Positions 18,233-28,638 of a stretch of DNA of 32,365 nucleotides are shown here, piece by piece. The stretch spans positions 1 through 32,365 of the forward strand of contig JAUCBJ010002950.1 of the NCBI GenBank assembly GCA_032718475.1, given 5' to 3'. The stretch is from Nemertoderma westbladi. Lineage: Eukaryota > Xenacoelomorpha > Nemertodermatida > Nemertodermatidae. Within the stretch, counting starts at the first letter, position 1. Every line of letters starts with the position of its first letter. Both the position numbers and the translations under genes were made by a program. The notes beneath the pieces are model-generated. The model saw only the letters and a program-made list of their open reading frames with translations, was not told the DNA's origin and did not search any database.

Positions 18233-18519
18233 ATAGCATTATTATTATTATAAACCGATTACGTGATATAGACCACATTCAACTTATATTACTATGATTG
18301 CTCCCGTAACCTGGGCGATGAATTATCTTAGAAGTTTACACACCTTTTTGCTATGGGATAGTGTTAGCCAATGAGGTGAGCTTATTTAAGGAACAACCAA
18401 TTAATTAGAAGCCCAGAAATATTTCCATAGGTAGAAACGATACCCCAATTGGAAATATGCCACCGGTTCTGCAATAAATCTGTATTCTTCATTTTTTATC
18501 CTCTGTATTATTTTTTTTC
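18233..18519. other. AT-rich DNA, no gene seen
   Basis: It begins with an ATTATTATTATTATA microrepeat continuing from the hammerhead-like unit. Nothing else is recognised. Confidence 0.5.
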
Positions 18520-19562
18520 TTGGTCGACATTCATTTTATTTTATTTATGGTGAGCATCATACCAATACACTGGCTACCCAGACACTACAGTAACTCTATT
18601 TCACCAATCAACGATTGCGATCATAGATTCCCAGTCCCACCACCTCCGGATCCCACACTTCTCTCTGCATCAACCTGGTATTTGGTTCCATCAGTTGGAA
18701 GCGTATTTCTCCATGAAAAAAAAACTAGCGATGAAGATCCGATAAACCTACTGTTTACCCAGTTGCCAACAGAGCAGACTGCGATCATTTCTTCTTCTGA
18801 ACAAAACCTTCAATGATGCGAAGGAGTTACACAAACACTCAATCAGTGAATCAAAATTCGAACTGATTAGAAAGGCCATTGCATCTTTTACAGTTCAGGA
18901 AGGAGAACGCCCATATTCTGCCATCCAACGAATTAAAATATTCGCCAATGCTGTTGATATGCCAGAGAAGAGAGAACAGGAGATAATTGCACACCTCATT
19001 GAGGCGATGCCTACTGAATCAGCTCCATCCGCATGTGCTACCCTGACCAGAAATCAACTGGGCGACTTCCTCAAAATCACTTGTCCCTGCTTTTGCAGCA
19101 ACGGCGATGCACACTCGACCTACGTACCCCCACTACACAGTGAATGTTCTGCAACACGACTATCATGAGCAAACAGGAATCTGCAGTAATTATCGGGATC
19201 GGCTGGTGTTCCGCCACTTTTCCCGCAATCCATCGCCGCCTCATGATCGCTATCAGCCTCAGACCACGCACCCTGACACCCTTCTCCACCAACCACTTCA
19301 CCAAAGTGTACAAGGCCAGTATCTTTTTGGTTTCCCATTTGTGCCAATTTCCAAAGATCAACAGTCAAAACCCTCGGGTGTTCTCTCTGGTGAACCATCG
19401 CAGGAACCATCTCCCCACTCATGTCCACAGCCAGGGAACTAGACACCCGTCCAGTCAACGCAAGTCATTCACTACATATTGAAACCCAGATCAACAACAA
19501 ACCCATGGATTTTCTTGTAAATAGTGGGGCAACTGACAGTGTTTTACCTCCCTCGATGTGTT
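18520..19562 (+). pseudogene. Degraded Ty3/Gypsy-like gag and protease relic
   Basis: Coding-like sequence in shifting plus-strand frames. A Pro-rich start (18520-18816) passes with a frame change near 18790-18800 into a helical segment containing KFELIRKAIASFTV and MPEKREQEIIAHLIEAMP, which resembles a Gypsy-class Gag. After further frame changes a retropepsin-like block FLVNSGATDSVLPP is read at 19511-19552. The catalytic aspartate of the D-S/T-G-A motif is replaced by asparagine (codon 19520-19522). No RT, integrase or LTRs are seen nearby. I infer an old gag-protease fragment. The protease call is better supported than the Gag call. Confidence 0.45.
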
Positions 19563-20346
19563 CCAATATATATTCATTTATGCATACACTTTTAGAGCAT
19601 GTAATCGATTTTTCACGCCTTCGTAGGCAGCACTATAAAAATATACTCCCTCGTGATTCTAATTTTAGATGCATGTATTTAATTATTCCCATATTATCCC
19701 CATCCGCACCCCTTAATTCAAGCCCCTGCCATTTGCCATCCAATATACAACGCATGACAACAATGCATTGATATGCATGATATACAATGCATTACGACAC
19801 TATATTGCGGGGGTATAATTGTTAATTTTAATCGTTAATCAGTATTTCACGAAATACCATCCGCATTATTAATCTTCTTGTTGTTCTTCCTTCACATTGC
19901 TTTTCTTAATTCAACTCAATAAACAGTAATTATATATAAAAAAAATCTCAAGATACAACTTGTCTGGATACAAGCGGTGAGTTTCGTTTATCATGTTTAC
20001 AACATCTGCAGTTAGACTCCTACAGTGTTGCAGATGTATTTATGTTCCTTACCAACCGCCCTATCGCGGCGTGTCTAAAACTTGTAAAACTGCTACAAGT
20101 ACTTCAGGCGACGGTAATTGGTAACAGTCTTGACACAGACATTTTCCCCATGACTTTCCTGGAAGAGCTACAGTATATTCTATTACTCATTAGTTGCTCC
20201 ACTACCTCCTCAACCTGACTATCAGGTACAGAACAACCTTTAATAATTGGTCTGTCACTCAAGGGCACACAGAACAAGATAATGCTGTCAATTATCAAAT
20301 TTATTTTCCATCATAGACATACAGTAGTATTTTATAGGCTTCACCT
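19563..20346. other. Noncoding stretch with one hairpin
   Basis: No gene is recognised. An inverted repeat pairs CATCTGCA and TGCAGATG near 20005-20040. An AT-rich part around 19915-19945 holds an AATAAA-like sequence and an A run, possibly the 3' end of an old element. Confidence 0.4.
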
Positions 20347-22091
20347 TAGAGATGGACACGACACGGGCCGGGCCGGGGGCCGCATTTTAAATATTTGAAC
20401 GCCCGCTATTGTTGAATAATTATATTATCCAGTTAAAAAAAAAATATGACAATTTTTGTATACTTTTTATTCACAAAATTAAATGTATATATTTAATTTT
20501 CATGTTAGTAGGGTTGTTTCATGATTTAATTATGTCTTTGTTTAACTTTGTAATGTACATTTGCTACATACTCAGACTCACATACGGTACATATATATAC
20601 CTATAATACACAGACTCATAAGTAGGCTTACCACCTGGTTACGCGAACTTTGTTCCAATGAGAGTAGCTCAACTGCCAACTTTGTTCCAATGGTAGATAA
20701 CTTTGTTCCAATGGTTAAGATCTTTGTTCCAATGGTTGCGAACTTTGTTCCAATGGTTGTGAACTTTGTTCCAATGAGAGTAGTTCAACTGCGAACTTTG
20801 TTCCAATGGTAGAGAACTTTGTTCCAATGGTTGCGAACTTTGTTCCAACGGTTGCGAACTTTCTTCCAATGGTTGCGAACTTTGTTCCAATCGTTGCGAA
20901 CTTTGTGCCAATTAGAGTAGTTCAACTGCGAACTTTGTTCCAATGGTAGAGAAGTTTGTTCCAATGGTTGAGAACTTTGTTCCAATGGTTGCGAACTTTG
21001 TTCCAATGAGAGTAGTTCAACTGCGAACTTTGTTCCAATGGTAGCTAGAACTTTGTTCCAATGGTTGTGAACTTTGTTCCAATGAGAGTAGTTCAACTGC
21101 GAACTTTGTTCCAATGGTAGAGAACTTTGTTCCAATGGTTGTGAACTTTATTCCAATGGTTGAGAACTTTGTTCCAATGGTTACGAACTTTGTTCCAATA
21201 GATGCGAAACTTGTTCCAATCAACTTAATATAGGCTAACATAATAAAGTTTTACGCAAAATATAACAAAGTTTTGTCAGTCAGGAAGCATTTGGGTACGT
21301 TTAGAAAGATAAGGAAACGTATCTGCAAGGTGGTCAGTTAAGCAGACTGATGGGAATCAACCTGGGCCTGGGGCAATACACTACACAGCTGTATACCACT
21401 GTCTCCTCTTAATTAATACAGATCCCGTCAGAGTCTGGCAATTTACAAATAGGTATTTTCAAACTTCACCCGTGTAATAATGCAAGCTAAGGTGATCAGG
21501 ACGAAACTTGTCCATTATCTCTATAGAGCATCACACACTGTATTCTCTACACTATTATAGGCCTACATCTCGCCTCACCCTAGTCTGCTAAAATAACCAA
21601 CCAATAGGCTAGTCAACTAGGCCTACTACAGTAAAACAACGACAACAATAGGCCTACTAACAACAAAGTGAATTCCGGTACCGGTAATGTTTGCTAAGCA
21701 AACAACAGCATATTTTATCAGTTTCTGCTGTTGAAATCAAACGTGTAACGCGTACTACATTATTTCATTTTAAACAACAAACATAATGTATTAATTAACA
21801 TGGTAAACCTACGCAACGTGTACCGGTATATCTGTCTGCATCGTATATTTCGAGTTTTCTAATGCACAAACAACAATAACAATGGCTCACGATGACAAAC
21901 TGATATTGTATTTGGAATCAGTGTATGTAAAATGGTCAGAAACGCAAAAAAATTATTTTATGCTGTACTGTTTAGAAAAATTAAAATTAACGGCCTTGGC
22001 CGGGCCGGGCCGGGTAGGGGCTGGGGCGGCCGAGACCCAACGGGCCGGGGCCGGGCCCAGGCCGCGAAATGCTGTCCCGTGTCCATCTCTG
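20347..22091. mobile_element. hAT-like nonautonomous DNA transposon, 1.75 kb
   Basis: The left end reads TAGAGATGGACACG (20347) and the right end is its near reverse complement, CGTGTCCATCTCTG (ends 22091). Both are followed inward by GGGCCGGGCC-type G/C blocks. Flanking 8-mers CTTCACCT (20339-20346) and CTTCATCC (22092-22099) match at 6 of 8 positions, consistent with an aged 8-bp target duplication as made by hAT transposases. No transposase frame is present. The interior holds a minisatellite (20643-21225) and AT-rich DNA. The 104-codon frame at 21882-22196 runs into the G/C-rich terminal repeat and is not considered a gene. Confidence 0.6.
20643..21225. repeat. 20-21 bp minisatellite, about 25 copies
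   Basis: The core GCGAACTTTGTTCCAATGG recurs every 20-21 bp. A longer spacer GAGAGTAGTTCAACT interrupts it about five times, giving a higher-order pattern. Units differ by single bases. Apparent frames (NFVPMV repeats on plus, LEQSSQP repeats on minus) are consequences of the repeat. Confidence 0.9.
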
Positions 22092-23014
22092 CTTCATCCA
22101 CGGTCTTCTAATCGTAACTTCACCTTATTAAAGTTACTAACAGGAGTGGGGCCTTCGTGTAGCAGAACTATGCAAGCCATCTCAGCGAACAATTAATAAT
22201 TATACTATGGCTAGTGTTATATTATTATATTGGCTTTGGGCTTCCGATCCGACACACACTCACACACCTACACGGACTCCGGACCCCGAAACCGCACCCG
22301 GACCCGGACCTGGACCCGGACCCTAACACCAAGTTGGAAAACGGCCATAACAGCTCGCTGATGGCTCGCAGTTCAGACTCGTCCCACAACGTAAATGGAT
22401 TGGGCTTGGGCGGGCGAATACACATGCGTTGTCAATATAATTAATACTGTACTGGGTGAGTATGGAATGGAATAGATAGCAAGTACTGTAGTGTTAGTGT
22501 ATCTGGTATTAGTAATCATCTCTCTGGTGAATTCGTTCTTATTTAATCCCAAGTAAATGATTGAATGAAGATGGGTTCTAGGGAACTAATTTTACATTTG
22601 CCAGCTTTCGTGACGCAAAGACAATGCCATGGGTATGCGTGAATGTCAATAAAGGGAGCATGGTCCTGGTTGCCCAAGGAGGGGTAAGGCAAACCAGCTA
22701 GCAGCTGGCTCTGTGAGGAGGCATTGTGGTGGTAGCCTAGGTAATAAGATTCCTTAGGCTGAGGTTTTACTTTATAGATCAAGCATAAGGAAATATGGCA
22801 TCATTACTTAAGTTTATTTATTCCTTCACCATTTTGGCTATGAAAGTACATGTATAATTCACAACTACATTTCATTGGCGCGTATAAAACCTTATAGCTT
22901 AGCCTTGTTTGTAAAGCAAAAGCATTTTAACAGTTGTACAAAAATTATTTAAAGTCAATGTATTATTATTCCGTAGTTCATAGTCAAAATTCTCCATACT
23001 CCAGGCATATACTA
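22092..23014. other. Noncoding stretch with a short CCGGAC repeat
   Basis: A few copies of a CCCGGACCTGGA-like hexamer repeat lie at about 22285-22325. The rest is AT-rich, and no gene or element end is recognised. The slightly GC-richer part at 22560-22760 may be an old repeat. Confidence 0.4.
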
Positions 23015-24110
23015 TTTTTGTACAAGATGAATTTTAATTTTTTTTTTATTTCCCCTTATTTAGTGTTTTTTATAGCGCTTATTTCTATCTTATAACTTAA
23101 ACTCATGTACAGATACTAATTCGATTATTGCTTTGGTTAGATTCAGCCCCTTCTGTAGCCTTGGTCTTTAGTGTAAACCTGATCTCGCCTCTATGTGAAG
23201 AATACCAGGATTTCACTTTTCGGTCGACTTTTTAATGGAATTTTATATAATGAAGATTTTTTATTTTTTTTAATTTATCTTTATTAAGTGTTTTATAGCG
23301 CTTATTTCTGTCTTATAACCTTTACATATACTAATTCGTTTATTGTTTTGGTTAGATCCAGCCCTTTTTTTTAAGCTGTGTTAAACTGCAAAAAGAAATA
23401 TAACGGCAGAAAGTCTGGTATTCTTCACATGGGCCCCTGATCTTCTTCACGGTAAACTGCAAAGTAAATGTAACAGCAGAAAGTCTGGTATACTTCACAT
23501 AGCCTAAATAAGCACAGCACAGTACACTTTAAATATTATTAACAACGAGATTTATTTATAACATGGAATAAAAGGGGACCTTATTTTATTATCGTGTGGT
23601 ATTTTATTTACCGAACACTAGTTCGGTTAATAAAGTGTCCTGAGAGAATAATGATAAAGTACTATATTTACAATGTATTATGTAATTTTATTCTTAAATT
23701 GATACCTTTTGTTGCCTGAATTTGTATTTCAGTACTTCATTATTAATTAAAAATATATTGGAAAGAAATAATGTTTTCAAATAAATTTCACTGTAGTATT
23801 TGCAATGTTAATTTTATGTTACTGCAATTCGAATTATTGTACTCTAATAAATTCAAATCCTGCTGTTGCTTACAAGAAAGCGATCTCAGATAGAGATAAC
23901 AGGACGCCCATGTGAAGAATACCAGGTTTTCACATCTCAGTCGACTTTTTATTGGAATTTTATATATGCAGAATTTGTAGTAATTTCTCCATTAAGTGTT
24001 TTGAAGAGTTTTTCGTTATCATAACCTTGAACCTGTGCAGAAACTAAATTGGTTTAGACTTATCGTTTTGGTTAGATTCATCCCTTCTGTAACCTGGGTT
24101 TTTAGTGAAA
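23015..24110. mobile_element. Cluster of MITE-like copies with ATGTGAAGAATACCAG ends
   Basis: CTATGTGAAGAATACCAG at 23191-23208 is inverted at 23485-23502 with one mismatch, bounding a 312-bp element. A second right end lies at 23415-23430 within a 70-bp tandem duplication. Another left end is at 23910-23925. The interior sequence (TCGACTTTTTA, TTAAGTGTTTT, TTGGTTAGAT) occurs three times, at about 23030-23170, 23220-23370 and 23935-24090. These are at least three copies of one small inverted-repeat family. No transposase is seen. Confidence 0.65.
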
Positions 24111-24390
24111 GTGTGTACGTACAGTTCTTGTACATCCTCGAAACCCGTAAAGAATTCGGAAGTGGCGAAACGACCTCTCTAAGGCACATAATGAGTCCCA
24201 CCGGCTTGCCACTCGGGCACATTAGGACAGCCAAGGATGCAGTTAAGGCTGCATCTAGGTCCTTTAATAGACATAGACAATACTCTGATAAATCTGAAGG
24301 AGTTTATTAATAAGAAATTTGATGCCATTAACCATAACTGATGATTTGTGTCATTGATCAAGAAAACTTACCACCTCCATGCAGCTTGAC
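24111..24390. other. Short unassigned stretch
   Basis: A plus-strand open frame extends to 24310, but nothing in it is recognised. It may be part of the adjoining LINE relic or a unique spacer. Confidence 0.3.
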
Positions 24391-24650
24391 ATTTGTTGTA
24401 CGGAGCTGCCTCATCTTTGCAAGACATTGTTTCGCCGCCGTGAGGACCAGCCAGTGCATAATCTTGTGCTTTGGTGGCCTCATGGAGTGAATAAACATGG
24501 TACACAGCCCATGACATTCTTGAAGCGCCTCTTAAAGGACACTCGCCTTGAAGATGCGGTTCATCTAACAATTGTCATGGGTGATATGGCGGTTGATATG
24601 GGGAGTTATGGCGGCGCAATTTTGTCAACAAGCCGTCACAGCATTCTTAA
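24391..24650 (+). pseudogene. RTE-like LINE, C-terminal fragment
   Basis: The plus-strand frame carries RREDQPVHNLVLWWPHG and PMTFLKRLLKDTRLEDA. This is the short conserved C-terminal tail of RTE-like LINE polyproteins: an Arg-rich segment, LVLWQP-type block, then a helical FLKRLLKDTGLEDA block. It breaks off after about 80 residues. A related copy of the same tail lies on the opposite strand at 25080-25280, so the two tails converge on a boundary near 24650. No RT domain is in this piece. Confidence 0.6.
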
Positions 24651-25079
24651 TATGTATATATTTAATATATATAATGCAGCTGCAATGTAGCATGCCGATA
24701 GTAGTAGTAGTATTAACAATTCCGATGATATCAAGCAATCAGACCAGGCATGACAATCAATTAACCTGCCCGCTGGGAGGAAACGCCAACCAACCACCAA
24801 TGTTAATGCTGAATCTACAGCTGAATGCCTCAATAATGGTTGGAAGGTCCACTTTGAGAAGCAATTACTAAACAATTGCACGCAAAGGGTATTGCCTGAT
24901 AACTTCAAGGTACATTGTGTGTCTGAATCTGTGCTCACTGATATCCACATTGCATTGATGGCATCTTTGCTGAAGTTAAGACTGCCGCAATGAGTACAGA
25001 CTGATGCACCATGCAATCCACAATTGGCATAAGAATGCTCTGCTGGCTTATCGACAAATTTACTCAACCAAAACTCCCT

Positions 25080-25945
25080 ATCCTCAATGACTTTCGCGAG
25101 ATTATCCGCATCTTCGAGGCCAGGCCCCTTTAAGAGCCGTCTTAAGAAAGTCATTGGCTATAAATCTCCACCTTGCATATTTTCTCCATGAGGCTGCCAA
25201 AGCACAAGAATGTGCTCAATCTGGTCCTCATGGCGATAGCAATGTCCTGTGAAGCGTAGTCGTCTTTGTTGAAGTGCCAAGAATGGGGGTACCAATGAGA
25301 CACATCCAATGTTATATGGTGTCCGATTGCGATGTGTAGATTGTATTTGACACAGAGAACTCAATGTAGCATTATTGTGTATGTGCCATCCAGACTACCA
25401 GATATTTGATGTCCTCAGCAGTTGTCCTAGCATGGACTCCAATATAGGAGTGCTGGTTTTACTGCTGCTCTAAATAATCGAATCGTAAGTTTCCGACATT
25501 TGCCTATGTGACTTCCAAATACTGGACACCCCATTCAATGCTGCCCATGTCTTTCGAAGGCTCACCTGACTTCCGGATGCATGATCCCGGGAAACATAAA
25601 TCATCCACATACTGAACATCAGCTTCCTTAGAGCTTATGCTCATACAATAAGAGATTTCCTGAAAACTACTGTACTATCGAAGTTAACTGTTAAAATGTT
25701 GGTCTTCTTTGAGTTAACAAATAGACCAATACTTGATGCAGCCCGTACTAATGAGCTTAGGCGCCATCGGGCTCCCTCTAGTGATACTAATAGTTTTACT
25801 CTCACGATTCCTGGATGGAGCATGTCTTAGCAAAGTCTAAATCAGCTACAGTAGGTGCTTGGTTAGATATCCTTGGCATCTGGAGCCTGTATGTGGTGTT
25901 ACAATCACCCCATCTTCATTATGACTATCTATAAGGACATGCGTA
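25080..25945 (-). pseudogene. RTE-like LINE, 3' half (after the RT palm) with stops and frame changes
   Basis: On the minus strand, going from 25945 down, the pieces are: an ADLDFA block (remnant of the RT catalytic FADD motif) near 25845, SSIGLFVNSKKTN near 25710, then RRLRFTGHCYRHEDQ and HILVLWQPHG near 25170-25270, and FLRRLLKGPGLEDADNL at about 25090-25150. These occur in the order found in RTE-like LINE proteins, but spread over three frames with several stops. The piece is a dead relic. It retains none of the endonuclease and lacks the first RT motifs. Confidence 0.65.
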
Positions 25946-26034
25946 GTTCATAGTCAACCGCAATTATGAATTATGAACCAGATTGGTGCAAACCCAGATT
26001 TAATGCAACCCGACCTACACTATGGAATAGTAGA

Positions 26035-26060
26035 CCCCCCCCCCCCCCCCCCCCCCCCCC
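26035..26060. repeat. C26 homopolymer tract
   Basis: Twenty-six uninterrupted C residues in AT-rich DNA. Similar tracts are at 897-922 and 31831-31849. Exact lengths are unreliable in most assemblies. Confidence 0.9.
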
Positions 26061-26985
26061 TACTCTGTGGAGGGACATACCCGACTATTTTGAAACCACT
26101 ATGTATAAAAATCAATAATCTAAACTGAATATCCTTACACCACTATCCTTAGATCATTACGCATTATTTTAATTTTTAATATAATTTACATCGTAAATAG
26201 TATATAATACCTACATATTGTGTATAATATATCTTTTAGTTTTCTACAAAGTACACGTAACTCTAATTCAATTGTTTTTGCATAATTAGTTTTAGATATT
26301 TAGCATACTTATTTCATATTTACTATACTATGTACTATATACATATTGCATTACAATAAATACAATGACTTCAGCTTTATATACTAAAAGAAACCAACTG
26401 CTCCTGTCTATTCTGTAAATTTTCCGAAGTTAATGATTATTTTATCTGATTATGTCACTCACTAATCAAGGACAATATAATAAAACACCTCCATTGCAGA
26501 AACAACTCAACTATATCAACGGAGGAAGACTATCTGGTATGTCGAACAAATTATATCTAGAGAGACAAACTGGAAAGTATTTTAGCCAATAACGGAACAA
26601 TTTCGGTATCTGTAATAAAAGTTTTAAATGTGAATTTGCACACTAAAATTAAATACTGTATTTACATCAGTTTACATTAAATTTATCGTTTTCGGAGTTA
26701 TGGCCCGAATGTATTTATGTACCGCACCGTACCGTAAAGAGTGAGCGCAACGGGAAAGGTAAATAACATAATTTTAACAAAAGTCTTAAAATCCGAACTG
26801 TGCTTTTCAATAAACAATGATGTACGTATGTCATCTATTTTACTATCTTACATATGTCAACTAATCTGGTTCTGAACGTTTAATTAGACACTCTAATAAT
26901 AAACATTAACTAATAAAAGTAAATGAAAGCAGTTTGTGCTTGAGCGAGATACTGATGTTACTTGTAAGATAAGACATTTTAGGGT
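26061..26985. other. AT-rich DNA, no gene seen
   Basis: About 0.9 kb of low-complexity, AT-rich sequence without frames, RNA genes or clear repeats. It separates two LINE fragments of opposite orientation. Confidence 0.5.
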
Positions 26986-26989
26986 AGCA

Positions 26990-27790
26990 GAAACTGAATA
27001 AACAAGAGCCAAAAAATATCAACGATCTTGAGAAAGCTAATGAAGATCTCAAAGTGGCTTGGAACATCAGCCAAGAGAAGTACATAGAGAGGACAAGATT
27101 GAAGAAATTAGAACTGCTCACATACAGCAACAATCAAGACTTACCTGGCAAACTGTAAATGAGATATCTGGTCGTAAAAGTTGTACTAAGGGGCGCCTCA
27201 AACCTGGAAAACGTGTTGGGAAATGGAAAGATCACTTCAGCAACTTGCTTGGGCAGCCACCAAACATCGAGGTCAGCCCTATAAAGAAAATATATGACAA
27301 GACGCTACCTATAGAAACAGGGGACTTCACCCCCACCGAACTCCATAAAAGCATTAAAACATTTCAAATCATAAACCGAGTCCATCTCTTTAAAGGAGAC
27401 CTCGGTGTAACAAACTATCGTGGGATCTGTCAGCTTGTGGTAGCTGCCAAAATATACAATAAAATTATAATTTAAATTAAATTAATATAGAATGAGGCCT
27501 TCACATAGAGTAACTGCTGCATAATAGCCAAAACGGATTTTGACCAAAAAGATCAATAATAGCTGAGATATTAGCGCTACCGAGTACTGTATGGTAGAAA
27601 TTCTTAAATCCAAGAGCCTTCCTATAGTAATCACCTTTCTTTGTGGACTTCAATAAAGTATTGGACTCCATATCCATAGAGGTAAAATGCTTGAATTCAT
27701 AAAAGCTTTATGGAATATTAAAAGTATTTGTCGCTGGCATTGGATTGTTATATTGTGATACAGAAGCTCAGATACTCTCGCCCGATGTTG
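26990..27790 (+). pseudogene. RTE-like LINE, linker and first RT motifs, internally deleted
   Basis: The plus-strand frame 27059-27475 contains WQTVNEISGRKS, GKWKDHFSNLLGQPP and LPIETGDFTP, the linker before RT in RTE-like LINEs, followed by KGDLGVTNYRGI and VVAAKIYNKI of the fingers. The stretch of about 40 residues that normally separates these two groups is missing. Beyond the stop, shifted frames continue with an NGF.P.RS block near 27525 and FFVDFNKVLDSIHRGKMLE at about 27640-27690, the motif A region that carries the first catalytic aspartate. Coverage ends near 27790, before the FADD motif. The fragment complements the one on the opposite strand at 25080-25945. Confidence 0.75.
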
Positions 27791-28212
27791 AAAATATAAA
27801 TAAATAAAAATACTAAAAGATAATAATATTAGATTTCCAATAATTTTTATCCTAGAAGTGCTATAATATAGATTAGAGTGTTCAATTAATTCTCCGCAAA
27901 TAATGATGTGACAGGATATGACGGGCGAGTCAAAACTGGGAGCCATCAATGAACCGTTATAATTATACTATCTCAGTTTTCCAAATCTCTCTGTGTGTGT
28001 CAGTATGTCTGTCCGAAATCATAATATAGTCGTAAATAAGCATAACATGCAATAGTACTCTATGATTACTGTTCGATGAGATGCTTGCAGTATTCCTGTA
28101 AATTATAATGTAAATTTTCCTCATCTTGATATATAAAGTTTACATTACGTCATTACAGACTACTGAATATTATACACATAAAGCTCTAATTGTGCTATGA
28201 GGCAAACCAAAT
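27791..28212. other. AT-rich DNA, no gene seen
   Basis: No frame or repeat is recognised before the CpG-containing stretch that precedes the 33-bp array. Confidence 0.45.
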
Positions 28213-28638
28213 TTGAAAGGTGCTATATTTTGCAATATAGGTAACAACACTCTCATTGGAGGTCAAGATACTCATCTCCTACAGCCGCCACACCTGTATG
28301 AGAAGGCTGCGGGAGCCAGACGATACACGTCGCGATTATCTAGTATCCAACGAGGCGTAGTCGACTTGCGACTAGCGCACCGAGGCGATGCTGCACACGG
28401 AGTAGCACAGGACGAGACATTGGCGCGGCCGAGGTACAGTCTACCCCACAATCTCAGTGGTGTTACCCTTAAAGGGAACAACCTCATGGGACGGGAAAGG
28501 ACAATGAGTACAGTCTCCATGGTGAAGACGTGGCGGGGATCAGAAATGATAGACGAAAGTACATTGAGTCTTTATATTCAGGCTGAGAAGGAAACAAAGG
28601 AAGGCAATCAATGCTGCACCCTACCTGCCTGCATAATG
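28213..28638 (+). other. CpG-containing stretch upstream of the 33-bp array
   Basis: From about 28290 to 28560 the GC and CpG content rises well above the surroundings. A plus-strand frame of 142 codons runs through it in frame into the array, giving a nominal 582-codon ORF (28213-29961). The non-repeat part shows no known domain, signal peptide or membrane helix. It could be an exon, a promoter or unrelated repeat DNA. Coding status is unproven. Confidence 0.3.

Noticed and set aside
20561-21241. NFVPMV and LEQSSQP repeat frames
   Set aside because: Artefacts of the 20-21 bp minisatellite; frames change with unit length.
24636-25079. Remainder of the 172-codon minus-strand frame
   Set aside because: After the LINE tail the residues no longer resemble the family; probably untranslated or fused unrelated sequence.
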